Below are positions 8,317 through 19,274 of a stretch of 64,000 nt of DNA, in pieces. The stretch is from Cyanidiococcus yangmingshanensis (taxonomy: Eukaryota > Rhodophyta > Bangiophyceae > Cyanidiales > Cyanidiaceae). Below the pieces are notes generated by a model. The model worked only from the letters and a program-made list of their open reading frames with translations. It did no database searches and was not told the origin of the DNA. Position numbers and translations under genes: made by a program. How positions within the stretch are numbered: position 1 is the first letter of the stretch; each line of letters starts with the position of its first letter. The stretch covers positions 434,001-498,000 of the forward strand of contig VWRR01000006.1 of the NCBI GenBank assembly GCA_013995675.1, written 5' to 3'.

Positions 8317-10749
8317 ATGAGCGGAAACAGTCAAGAAAGCCCAGAGACCCGTAAAAGGAGCGTGATTTGCGGCGATACCCGACTTGCATTTGTGCAGGCG
8401 GCTTTGCTTCGTCATCGCATGCTTCATCGGAAAGTTCTGCTCTGCGTTCGCTGGTGGTCCTGTCGACGAGGGAGTAGTCTCGAGCGGCTTTCACCGAAGC
8501 GAGTTCTATATCGGACCCCGTTGACTCAGCAAGGTCAGCGAGTGCGTATGACCATAACCGATCGGGTAGATAGAAGAGGGCGTCAACAAACCCGACCTGG
8601 ATCTGATGAGATAGACCATGCAGCGGAGAACAGCATAGATCAGGAGTCGTTTGAATCGTGGCGGTTGCTGGAGGCGCAACGTGCGCTGCAGCGAGTTCGA
8701 GAAAATCTTCGCTACTCGACAAGTGGCGCGGCTGATGAGTATGCTGCGACCAATGGTTCCACGACGCAGTTCCAGCGTTCGGCAATCGTTCAGTCGCGCG
8801 AACAAGGATACGCGACTCAGAATGCGAGAGTGAAACCAGACGAATGGTCGTACGAGACGATTGTCAAGTCTGCAGCGCCGGCAGTTCGCTACGACCCCGT
8901 TCGCCTCCGGGAGATATACGTTCGACAGCCACTGTTGGTGCGGACTCGGCAGGCGCGGATTGCCGCCCCGCTTTTCCTCTTCATAGGGCGCATACTGCTT
9001 GACATTCAGATGGGAAGAGAGCAGGAACGAAGAAGGCTTCGAGCGGCAGAGTTCTTACAGATTTTCTCCAATCTCGGGCCTGCGTTTATCAAAGCAGGGC
9101 AGGCGCTCGCCTCGCGACCGGACCTTCTGCCTCCCGAATATCTCGATGAAATGCAAAAGTTGCAAGACCGTTTGCCTCCCTTCAGCAACGAGGATGCTTA
9201 CCGAATCATTGAGGAGGAACTGCAGGCGCCAGTCGACAAGATATTTTCCCGGATTGAGCCGGTGCCCGTGGCCGCGGCGTCCATCGGTCAGGTATACAAG
9301 GCCTATCTGCGTGACGGAAATGACACACCTGTTGCCGTGAAAGTACAGAGGCCCAACTGTGAGAACATTATTTCGCTAGATATTCACATTCTTCGTGAGC
9401 TCAGCGGCGTTCTAAGTCGAGTTTTGACGTTTCTGCGACGCGACATCAACCTAGTGTCCATTATCGATGAACTCGGCAAGCTCATTTTTGAAGAGATCGA
9501 TTATCTGAATGAAGCACGGAACGCGGAGCGTTTCCGGGAGCTCTATGGCGCCCTTCCAAATGTGATGGTACCGACAATCTACTGGAAATACACCCGTCGC
9601 CGGGTTATAACCTTGTCTTGGGTTGATGGTGTTCGGCTAAATTCACCCTATCTGGACGATGTGCAAGCGCAGAAGCTAGTCGAGATCATGGTGCAATGCT
9701 CGTTACGTCAGATGCTCGAGAATGGTTTCTTTCATGCCGACCCACATGGTGGCAACTTGCTGGCCACCAGTGACGGCAAGCTCTGCTGGCTTGATTTCGG
9801 TATGGTCAGCGAAGTAGAGCCAGCCCAGCGATATGGCATCATCGAGGCTGTCATGCACATGGTGAATCGGGACTTTGAATCACTCGCTCGCCTCTACGTG
9901 CGACTTGGGTTCATTCCACCAGATACGGATTTAGCACCGTTAGTGGCGGCTCTGAATCGCGCACTACCCGATGTCTTGGACGCATCGGTATCAGAGCTGA
10001 ACTTCAAGTCCGTGATCAACAAGCTTGGCTCGGTCATGTACAAGTTTCCGTTCCGCCTGCCTCCATACTACACGGCGATTATTCGCTGTCTGGGAGTACT
10101 CGAAGGGCTCGCGATTCAGGTTCGCCGAGATTTCAAAATCATCAACAACGCATACCCATATATCGCGTCCCGACTGTTGACGGACCCGGCACCAGAGCTT
10201 CAAAATGCACTCTCTGTGCTCCTTTTCAAAGATGGTCGCGTTCGGTGGAGTCGTCTGGAAAGTTTGCTTGATTCGGCCTCGCTCACTTCCGAGTACGATT
10301 TTAGTATCGTGGCCAACCAGCTTATTGAATTCATCCTGAGTCCGCGTGGCGAGACGATTCGCCGCAACCTTGCAGATGATCTGGTAGATGAACTGGACCA
10401 GCTCGTTCTTGATACAACCAAGTATGGTCTGCAACTGATTCAGGGAAAGCAACCTGTTCCGACCAAATCCATGGTGTATTTTCAGAAAGCGCTCTCGCTG
10501 GTGGTTGCCAACTCGGCCATGGCACGCAGCATCCGCGGCGTGTCCGAGACGGCTACCATTCAGTCATTAATTTTGCCCTACATCATGGATGGTCGCAAGT
10601 TCCTACCAGTTTTGCAACTGGTCAGCACGAAACGTGAGGGCCAGCGTCTGCTCATGGAAATCATGACGAGTTTAGCAGAACGTGCCACTTTACGAGGGAT
10701 CAGAGCACTTTTTGGGATCGAACAGGAAGGTTCCGCACCGCTTCGGTAG
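8317..10749 (+). CDS. ABC1K: ABC1/ADCK-family atypical kinase, plastid type
   Basis: UbiB/ABC1 kinases regulate prenylquinone metabolism, and plant-type members sit in plastoglobules and thylakoids. The defining motifs are intact. The KxGQ helix is FIKAGQALASR (K259, Q262). The alanine-rich loop is AAASIGQVYKA (319-329). The ATP-site lysine is VAVKVQRP (K342). The ExD-type motif is FEEIDYLNEARN (391-402). The catalytic loop is FFHADPHGGN (471-480) and the metal motif LDFG (492-495). About 180 residues precede the family core. They are rich in Arg, Ser and Gln and contain a basic start (LLRHRMLHRKVLLCVRWW), consistent with targeting plus a disordered linker. The 250-residue C-terminal tail resembles long plastid members of the family. 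The ATG at 8317 opens the frame; 810 residues, uninterrupted. Plastid location and subgroup are inferred. Confidence 0.93.
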   Translation: MSGNSQESPETRKRSVICGDTRLAFVQAALLRHRMLHRKVLLCVRWWSCRRGSSLERLSPKRVLYRTPLTQQGQRVRMTITDRVDRRGRQQTRPGSDEIDHAAENSIDQESFESWRLLEAQRALQRVRENLRYSTSGAADEYAATNGSTTQFQRSAIVQSREQGYATQNARVKPDEWSYETIVKSAAPAVRYDPVRLREIYVRQPLLVRTRQARIAAPLFLFIGRILLDIQMGREQERRRLRAAEFLQIFSNLGPAFIKAGQALASRPDLLPPEYLDEMQKLQDRLPPFSNEDAYRIIEEELQAPVDKIFSRIEPVPVAAASIGQVYKAYLRDGNDTPVAVKVQRPNCENIISLDIHILRELSGVLSRVLTFLRRDINLVSIIDELGKLIFEEIDYLNEARNAERFRELYGALPNVMVPTIYWKYTRRRVITLSWVDGVRLNSPYLDDVQAQKLVEIMVQCSLRQMLENGFFHADPHGGNLLATSDGKLCWLDFGMVSEVEPAQRYGIIEAVMHMVNRDFESLARLYVRLGFIPPDTDLAPLVAALNRALPDVLDASVSELNFKSVINKLGSVMYKFPFRLPPYYTAIIRCLGVLEGLAIQVRRDFKIINNAYPYIASRLLTDPAPELQNALSVLLFKDGRVRWSRLESLLDSASLTSEYDFSIVANQLIEFILSPRGETIRRNLADDLVDELDQLVLDTTKYGLQLIQGKQPVPTKSMVYFQKALSLVVANSAMARSIRGVSETATIQSLILPYIMDGRKFLPVLQLVSTKREGQRLLMEIMTSLAERATLRGIRALFGIEQEGSAPLR

Positions 10750-12395
10750 GCACGCCGGTGAGAAGCAAAGCCCCCGGGGATCGCAGCATTCGAAATCGCC
10801 TGATACAGTGAGTGCCTTGGGGAGACGCTTTCAATCGTGCATGCACAGCGGCCGGCGGTCTGTAGGCGGATGATAGAGACGAGAATAACCTCAACCCCGC
10901 AAGAACCGTTTCGATCATGTTGTTGTCATCGGGTAGCCGCATCGTCGACGTGCATGTACGCTCAACGAATGTCTTCGTTTCCAGTCTGATCCTTTTGTTG
11001 GCAAGTGACCTAAAAGCAGCTCACTTGAGAGAAGAGGAATTTTATATAGAGATAATTTGAACTGAAGTCACATTCGAGAGGGGTCGCTTGTCCAGCTCCC
11101 CGCGAAAAGAACTTGTTGCTGTTGCGCGTCCAATACGCCCAGATCTCTCCGGGACAACAATGGTGCGTTCCAGATCCAAAGAAAAAAGCGTGCAGGATCT
11201 CGCATCAGAGCAATTTTTTTCGATACTGATGCCCAGGGTAGAAGCTTGTTCCGCTGCGGTAGCATGCCTTAGGAAAAGACGCAAGCTCTTCGTTGCCAAC
11301 TGGAGAGGGGCATTGATGCTTTGAGAGATATCCAGAGCGGGTGTGCAAGGAACCTGAATTTTCAGAATGACACCAGCTCCTTGCAGGCTAGCCTCTATCA
11401 CGGTCGTTGGAGCTCTCGATCTTTGAGTTCATCCATTCAAACCATTTCTTGGTGCGTTTTACGCCACCGGAGACGCAAGCTGTGTGAGAAACTGGATCCG
11501 AGGGTGGGTTTTCTGCTCGGATTCACGCTACGACACGATACTGCTGATTCGAACATGACGGAGATTGCTGCGACTCTGCGCCGCAAGTGAGAAACATTTG
11601 CAAGATCAATGGACTTTCTGGTATTCATCATCTCCAGGAATCTTGACTCAATTTGAATCTGTCAAGCCATTCCGCCGGCGTGACGACCTTGTGCCACAAA
11701 CGAGCGAGCATTCACAGATGGTCAAGTATCCGGTGAGGATCAGAAACCAGAAGCGTACCGATATTCGCCGCATGAAGTGCTTTCCTGCCCCCAGAAACGA
11801 AGAAAACCACCACACATCCTTTTTGTGGATACCCTCACAGGTTCTCTACCGTCCACGCCGGCATGACACCCCAACACGGAACAAAACCCAAACAAATCCT
11901 GTGCATAGCATCAAGTATTATAACTTGTAAGGGATCCGCTGTCTGCAAAAAGCATCGAATGGGACAGTGCTATCCATCGAGCAAAAGGGTGCGCTGGCCG
12001 ATTCATCCCTGTTCTGCAACGTCGATCGTGACTCCATGCGCGCCGATCGCCACAACGTCATGGAACTGCGTCTTTCCTTTATCTTAGAAGAATATGTATA
12101 AAATAGATTGTTGTTGCCCTTCAGCCATCGAACACGAATCGCCTTTGGAACGTGGACGCCGTGCTCGGCCAATGGCTCGGATCGGCTGCGCGCTCAACGG
12201 CGCAAGTTCGACAAATCCACACATCTGCTTATCTACGCTGGGTGTATTGTACTTGTGTTTCGATCGACCTGTTTGAACGAGCTTGCGTTGACGAGCACGT
12301 GTTGGATTTGCAGGGAGAACAAAAGTGCGGGTGATCACCTGAAGAAGCTGGCATTGCTGGACGAGTTTGGGGTTCTGTACGTTCGCGACGAGAAA
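10750..12395. other. Intergenic, ABC1 kinase to carB; one weak minus-strand ORF
   Basis: No recognised gene. A minus-strand frame ending at 11042 is open back to 11428 without a clear ATG (a GTG codon lies at 11401). Its residue composition is protein-like (KIQVPCTPALDISQSINAPL) but matches no family I know. A TATA-like element lies at 12097-12103. Confidence 0.4.
12097..12103 (+). promoter_or_regulatory. TATA-box candidate for carB
   Basis: TATAAAA lies 293 bases before the first in-frame ATG of carB. No other good TATA match lies closer on this strand. The assignment is by sequence and position only. Confidence 0.35.
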
Positions 12396-15300
12396 ATGCT
12401 AGCGTTGACGGAAGGCATGGAGCCTTCGATTCAGGCAGAGCGGTTACCTATCGCCGCGTTTGTGCCGCGGCATCCAAGTTTTCTATCATCCGGAGTGAGA
12501 TCTGTAACAATTCGCAGACGTCTGGTTTCCTCGACTCGATCTTCAAGGTCGAGGAATGGGAAGTCTGTGCGGTTTGCAGCGAAGGGTGCCACCCTCGGAC
12601 AGACGACATTCTGGGGACACTTCACCCGGTCTACGTTGCAGAAGAGTCGATCCGAAGCCTATCAGGTGGCTGCGAGAGGGCTCCGAATGGAGGGTGTTGA
12701 CGGCCACAAACGCTGGATGAATACTGGGCCCCGGGTGCCGCCCTGGCTGGACACGCCGGCTCCCAAAGATGCCGTTCGCGAGTTCCACAAGATCCTGGTC
12801 ATTGGCTCTGGTGCCATTCGTATCGGTCAAGCATGCGAGTTTGACTATTCTGGAACACAGGCCTGCAAGGCGCTCCGATCCCTTGGCTACGAGGTCATCC
12901 TTGTGAACAGCAACCCCGCCTCGATCATGACTGATCCAGAGATTGCGGATCGCACCTATATTGAACCCGTCACGCATGAAGTTCTCGAGATGATTATTGA
13001 ACGAGAGCGCCCTGATGTACTGTTACCGACCATGGGTGGACAAACCGGTCTGAATATGGCGATGCAGCTCTCGAAGATGGGAATCCTGGACAAGTATCAT
13101 GTGCGTCTCATCGGGGCGAATCTGGAGGCGATTCGCAAAGGCGAAGATCGTCTAGCTTTCCGTGAGGCCATGGAGAGAATCGACGTTGACTGCTGTCCAA
13201 GTGGTATTGCCAACAACATGGAGGAGGCCCGAGCTGTCGCAGCACAGATTGGTCGCTTCCCGCTGATCATACGACCGGCGTATACGCTCGGGGGCACCGG
13301 AGGAGGAATCGCCTACAATCGTGAGGAATTCGAAGAGATTGCAGCAGGCGGCCTTGAGGCATCACCCGTGTCGCAGATCCTAGTGGAACAGTCCCTGCTC
13401 GGCTGGAAAGAGTTCGAGCTCGAGGTCGTCCGCGACAAGAAGGATAATGTTGTCATCATATGCGGAATAGAGAATGTCGATCCCATGGGTATCCATACCG
13501 GGGATAGTTTCACGGTGGCCCCGACTATGACGCTCACTGACAAGGAGTACCAGCGTTTGCGGGACATGTCGATCTCGATTATTCGAGAGATTGGAGTCGA
13601 GACTGGCGGCAGTAACATCCAGTTCGCTGTGTGCCCGCGAACATCAGATGTGATTGTCATTGAAATGAATCCCCGAGTGAGCCGGTCGTCTGCGCTGGCC
13701 TCGAAGGCCACCGGCTACCCGATTGCGAAGGTGGCGGCCAAGTTGGCAACCGGTCTTACGCTCCCAGAAATCAAGAATGATATCACCCGCGATACGGTCG
13801 CAGCTTTCGAGCCGTCCCTGGATTACATTGTATGCAAGTTTCCGCGTTTTACGTTCGAAAAGTTCCCTGGCACAACGGATGTACTGACGACGCAAATGAA
13901 GTCCGTCGGAGAGGCCATGTCGATTGGCCGCACATTCAAAGAGTCATTCCAGAAAGGTCTGCGCTCTCTCGAGATTGGACGATACGGATGGGGTCTCGAT
14001 GGCAAGGATGAAGCAATCCCGCCGCGGGCCGAGCTCGAGGCTGCACTGCGTATCCCGCGACCGAATCGAATCTTTCGAGTTCGGCAGGCACTGCGCCTCG
14101 GTATGAGCATTGAGGAGATCAATGAATTGTCTGGATATGATCTCTGGTTTTTGTATAACATGAAGGAGCTCGCAGAGATGGGCGAGGCACTGCGCAGCAA
14201 GCAATCATTGCAGCAAGTGGATTCGTTCTGAAATGTTTGCCCTGAAGCAGAACGGTTTCAGCGATCGACAGATTGCATTCGCACTTGGACATGCTGGTGT
14301 CACCGAGACGGACGTTCGTCGCTACCGCAAATCACTGGGCATTCGGGCGGTCTTCAAGCGAGTGGATACATGTGCAGCCGAGTTCGAGGCATACACACCG
14401 TATATGTACTCGACCTATGAATCGTGCAATGCCTGGGATGATGACAAGGGAAACCCATATGATCTACGCAATGGCGACAGCAGCCTCGACGGTCACTTCT
14501 CGCAGCGGAAGCGCCATCGTTGATGGGATGGAGTCCGAGGTGCCCCCCTCGGATCCGAACAAGCCAAAAATCATGATTCTCGGGGGTGGCCCGAATCGTA
14601 TCGGTCAGGGCATCGAATTTGACTATGTATGCTGTCATGCCTGCTTCGCTCTCCGCGATGCCGGATACGAAACCATCATGGTGAACTCGAATCCAGAGAC
14701 AGTCTCCACCGATTATGACACGAGCGACCGTCTGTACTTTGAGCCGCTCACCCTGGAAGACGTGATTTCGATCATCGAGGCGGAGAAACCGGATGGAATC
14801 ATTGTGACTTTTGGTGGGCAGACTCCGTTGAAACTGGCCGTCCCACTGCAGGAGTACCTGAATAGTGAAGAGGCTCGAGCGGCTGGCGTGCATACCCGGA
14901 TTCTTGGAACGTCTCCTGACTCTATTGATGCCGCCGAAGACCGGGATCGTTTCCAAGCGATCCTTCGCGAACTTGGGATTCGACAACCAGACAATGGTGT
15001 GGCCCGCAGTTATGCAGATGCCAAGCTTGTTGCAGAGAGGATCGGCTACCCAGTCGTCGTGCGACCTTCGTATGTGCTTGGCGGTCGCGGTATGGAGATC
15101 GTTTACTCCGAGCAGGAACTGGAACGTTACATGTCTGAGGAAGTCGTGGTTGAATCAGAACACCCCGTTCTAATTGACAAATTCCTTCTGAACGCGACAG
15201 AAGTCGACGTCGATGCACTTGCGGATGCAAGCGGTCGAGTTGTAATCGCAGGTATCATGGAGCACATCGAACAGGCTGGCATTCACAGCGGTGATAGCGC

Positions 15301-16268
15301 TTGTAGCATTCCGACGGTCTCGTTGCCGTACGAGGTGCTCGTGCAAATCCGCCAATGGACAACTGCGCTAGGCACGTCGACTGCGAGTCGTCGGACTGAT
15401 CAACATTCAGTGGGCTGTCCAAGGCAACGACGTTTACATTCTAGAGGCGAATCCGCGAGCTTCTCGAACGGTTCCGTTCGTGAGCAAGGCCATTGGCGCT
15501 CCTGTTGCCAAAATCGCGGCCTTGGTGATGGCTGGTGCAACCCTGGCGGAGCTCGGCTACACGACGGAAATTCTCCCACGAGCCATATCGGTGAAAGAGA
15601 GCGTGCTGCCTTTTGACAAGTTCCCTGGTGCCGATACACTACTGAGCCCGGAAATGCGCTCCACTGGAGAGGTCATGGGTACTGACTATTCGTTCGGGGC
15701 GGCGTATGCGAAATCCCAGTCTGCCGCCGGCACACCGCTGCCAACGGCGGGCACGGTTCTGCTTTCGCTGAAAGACGCCGACAAGGCTGCTGCACCAGCG
15801 CTGGTTCGAGACTTTCTTGATCTTGGTTTCCGAGTGCTTGCAACACGCGGGACGCACGCTGCACTACTGGCCAATGGGATAGAATTTTCGAGTGTCGAGA
15901 TGATTCACAAAGCTGGCGAGGGGCGCCCCGACGTGCTCGACGCCATCAAGAACGGGGACATTGACCTCTTCATCATTACTCCATCGGTGCCTGCGGATTC
16001 GGCGCGGAATGTTCGACGAGCAGCCTTAATGACAAAGGTGCCGATCATCACGACCATCGCAGCGGCTCGGGCTGCTGCGGCTGCCATCCGAACAATGCAG
16101 AGTCAGACTCTCCAAGTGAAAAGTCTCCAGGAATACCATCCGAAATATGCTGAGTACACTGAGCAACTTCGAAAAGGAATGCAGCGGGCTGCGAACAAGT
16201 TGCGCGTGGCAGGTTCACTTGACATGGATAGTCCGACTGCATCCCGTGAAAGCATCGTCTCTGGGTAA
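12396..16268 (+). CDS. carB: Carbamoyl-phosphate synthase large chain, plastid-targeted, read in four frames
   Basis: This is the large subunit making carbamoyl phosphate from bicarbonate, ammonia and ATP for pyrimidines and arginine. Both ATP-grasp halves are present: first half [20 protein letters not shown] and [13 protein letters not shown]; second half [20 protein letters not shown] and [17 protein letters not shown]. Between them lies the oligomerisation region ([20 protein letters not shown]). A C-terminal MGS-like allosteric domain follows ([16 protein letters not shown]). The ATG at 12396 (or 12417) starts a Ser/Arg-rich leader of about 120 residues that fits a plastid transit peptide. 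Total about 1289 residues. Continuity needs three +1 frame steps: near 14226, in the linker between 14440 and 14525, and near 15371 (TTAL, then [13 protein letters not shown]). In red algae the small subunit carA is typically plastid-encoded, which suits plastid import. The steps fall within an otherwise perfect protein, so error or frameshifting is likelier than a pseudogene. Confidence 0.93.
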
Positions 16269-16778
16269 AGCGGGTGTTCCGCGGAAATCTTCACGTACAA
16301 ATTCCTATGGACGTTCCACGAGTGCCCTCCAGACAAAGGAACGTTCACTGGGCCGTAAAGCGAATCCCTGGACGGTATCATCGCCGGCGGTATGCTTGAA
16401 TCGAGCGACTTGAGACCCATCGGTCGAGCCCAATCACGTGCATTCTGACAATGGACTGTCGCTGCAGGGAAGCGCGTCTCGATGAGCCTGATCATAACGT
16501 TGTAACGGTCGTGAGCAGCATTCGACCAGGGTTGCTTGATCTCCGTAGACATATCTGTAGTAAATTCCCGGAACGAGTCTCTCGACTGCGAGAACGTTCC
16601 TGACTCGAGCGGGAGGTATGCGACGACTCCATGATAGAAAGCTTGCCTTTTCGTTTTTCTTACGATGGCTCCTGGGTTGCGGCCATGGCCTCCGACCAAG
16701 TCCCTTCCGAGGACCGCAGGGATAGAGCGCTTTCCGAGACTCTTTGGAATCGCCTCATCGAGACCAGATTCTGCATCG
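16269..16778. other. Convergent intergenic region carB / MINDY
   Basis: Nothing recognised. A minus-strand open frame here (16103-16837) overlaps the carB 3' end antisense and resembles no family. The 3' end of the MINDY gene is uncertain, so part of this stretch could belong to its C-terminus. Confidence 0.4.
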
Positions 16779-18042
16779 TTATTGGATTCCACATCGACTG
16801 GGGCGTCGGCCTCGGGAGCGAGTGGATGCTTTGCCACAGCTCGTAGAGGTCACAAGCGGCGGTCGCGGTGCAGACGCTCTCGCCGAGTCCAGCCAGTTGA
16901 GCTCTGCTGGCGCTCGCGACAAGGATTTCACTTCACCGGCTTGGCGTTCGCATACCTGCTGATGAGGCATGGGTTGTGATGCCCTGCGGGGCCCAGCACC
17001 GGTCGGAGCAACTGACATGGAAGATTTTTTGGTCAGCTCATCGACGGACGCTGGTTCAGAAACTCGCCATTTTTCATCAACAAAGACGGTGTCGCTTGTG
17101 ATGTCATCAAGGCGTTCCCAGACGACGCCAGGGGTCAGCGCCAAACCCTCATCGGTGACCAGGACATACAAAGCGTTGTTGTGCTTTGTGATGGTTGCAA
17201 AATGATTGTTCCGGAACAGGACAGCGTATTCCTCCTCATGCAGTGTCTCATGTAGACGGATCAGGCCGTAGTATGTCAGTTGCGTGGGTGTTCTTTCCAG
17301 AAAGCGACGTATGTGCGCAGCGTCGGGGGCCAGCTCAAGTACGACGCTCGACAGCGCGTCATCTCGTTGCAAGTTCGTCTCTGAGCTCTTCGACGGCGAT
17401 CTCCACATCGGATTCGAGGTACCTCTCTGCTTCGATGCTCGCGACGGAACTCATCGATACTGTAGTGGAATCGGTTACCGATACAGGGCCAGTGTAGTGC
17501 CCTTGTGCTGCGGGAAGCCGCCCTGATGCCGATTCGTCGGCGAGATTTGCGGACGCTCGAATGAGCACCTCCGTGGCCGCATTGTAGCGTCGTTGGGAGA
17601 GCACTGGATAGGCGTCCTTGTCTGTTGGGTCTGCGAGCCAACCGTGAAGAAGACGGACCCCAAACGCATCAAATAAGGTCGTCTCAGTGGTTAGTTCGTA
17701 ATCGTTGCAGTCCGTGAAACCAACATTCACATCCATGCCGTGTTGCAGCATAGGCAGCAATTGCACAACGTCGGCGATGTTGTGCTCAATATCGAGAACC
17801 GAAGTAGACTGCGTTCGTAAGGACGGTACCTGTTTCTCAAAGAGGTATTCTGCGAGGACATTGCAGAGCCAGTCGCTTGAGACGTATTCCATGTCGGTGG
17901 GGAAAGGCGCCAGCGCTCCACGCAACAGCAGGGTATTCGTGAGCGCCACCAATGGACATGGACCGTTCCGGTCCTGCAGTACTATGCATTGGCGAATACC
18001 CGAAAAATGGATGCGTTTGACTCGATGAATAGATTGACTCAT
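16779..18042 (-). CDS. MINDY: MINDY-family (FAM63) deubiquitinase, one +1 frame step
   Basis: MINDY-1/2 proteins are cysteine proteases that trim long K48-linked ubiquitin chains. The start ATG (18042) is followed by the active-site segment IVLQDRNGPCPLVALTN, giving the oxyanion Gln and nucleophilic Cys. Next come HGMDVNVGFTDCNDYELT, TLFDAFGVRLLHGWLADP and, after the break, TYYGLIRLHETLHEEEYAVL and FRNNHFATITK with the catalytic His. The order and spacing match the family. The first frame stops at 17359 just after LRDELATR. The second resumes +1 around 17370 with DDALSSVVLELAPDAA, so one extra base near 17370 explains it. The C-terminal 90 residues after VDEKWRVSEP are low in similarity to anything I recognise, and the stop at 16779 may not be the true end. 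Transcribed towards carB. Confidence 0.85.
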
Positions 18043-19274
18043 AGGGATGTGTGGGATGAAATGAAACCAGTATCAGCGATCGAGCCTCCTCGACCAATCA
18101 TACACACAACCTTCTACACTGTGATACGCATTCACAATGGATTTGTTTCGGGATTGCGTTCAAAGACGAAGGTTTCCCTCAAGCAAAAAAACGTCCTGAC
18201 GAGACCGCAACACAGACAGCAACCTGAATACTCCAAAAGTTGCGCCAGTGCTACCCAGAAACAACCCTGGTCGTCACGGTTCACAAAATTCGGGACAAAG
18301 CCCCAAAGGTCAAGTTTTGCGACGCTCTCTTGAGCATGAAACCAATCGAGTCAAACTATTCACAACCCTCGCGTCGCAGTTGATAGAGCGAAACGCAGAG
18401 AGAACGAACACAAGGCAGACCGAGTCACGCTCTTTGTTGAGACCAGCGCTTCCTGCTCTGCCACCGCCAGATTGAGACGCTTTCGGATGTTCTACACGTC
18501 CGTGATAAATGGGCGAGCCCTAACACGAACTCCCTTTGGTGCGTGTCGAATCACGAGGCTCTTCGACGTACGAGTCCGTTTCAAAGACCAGTTGAGCGCT
18601 TGTCGTTGGTACTGGCTTGGCAAGGCCGACGTGTCCACCGCTGCGCCTCGTCCCGTGCGCACTCGCCCACGATCGAGCGCTTGGGCGATGATGCGTTGCG
18701 GAAGCCGAAACATTAAACGGAAGACGCTTTCTCGTCTTGGAACTGAACGATACGAATTGAGGGGAGCGTTCAATGCCTAGCTAATGTAGCAAGTTCTGTT
18801 CTAGGACTAGAACGACGTCGCACACAGGTTGTGGTCCGCTGGTTTGAGCTCGCCTCTGATCCAAGGCCGGCACCCGAGAAGGCTCTCCAGATCAGCGCTT
18901 TGCCTAGTTACTTGTTTTCGGCACGGTATGGAAGATAGTTTTGGTTTGGGAACACGAAACTCGAACTCGGAAGAGGCTCGTTGACGTCTGAGGCAGGTTT
19001 CAGACTTGGTTCAAGGAAACCACGACGAGCTGCGAACTGCGTTTCTCGTGTTTGACAGACACGAGCAGGTGTATCGACGTTTTTAGTAGGCGACCTCGTT
19101 CAAAACTGCGGGATAGAGCTTTCAGGAGAGCATTTCTTCTACAACGATCACGTGTATACTATGCAGTTCTCGCTCTGTTGCGATCCATAAATAGAGGGTT
19201 GACAGGGATATCCATCAAAGCCAACTCCTGTCGTTTCCAAAACCGATCTGGTGCAGAGAGAACTCGTGGCTTGA
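18043..19274. other. Intergenic between MINDY and RNR R2
   Basis: This holds the MINDY promoter and the 3' flank of the R2 gene. Apart from the small ORF pair at about 18487-18780 (see separate entry) I see nothing recognisable. A TATA-free, AT-richer stretch follows the MINDY start (18060-18200). Confidence 0.5.
18492..18713 (-). CDS. Small basic ORF with presequence-like start, function unknown
   Basis: An ATG at 18713 opens 73 codons. The first residues, MFRLPQRIIAQALDRGRVRT, form a basic amphipathic pattern like a mitochondrial presequence. The rest is Arg/Lys-rich (NWSLKRTRTSKSLVIRHAPK). I do not recognise a family. An opposing 98-codon frame (ATG 18487 to 18780, +) overlaps it almost completely, so at most one is likely real. 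Length and context alone do not prove coding. Confidence 0.25.
   Translation of the reverse strand: MFRLPQRIIAQALDRGRVRTGRGAAVDTSALPSQYQRQALNWSLKRTRTSKSLVIRHAPKGVRVRARPFITDV

Noticed and set aside
16103-16837. 244-codon minus-strand ORF overlapping the carB end
   Set aside because: Mostly antisense to the carB MGS domain, no family features. A link to the MINDY C-terminus was considered, but a stop intervenes in the joining frame.
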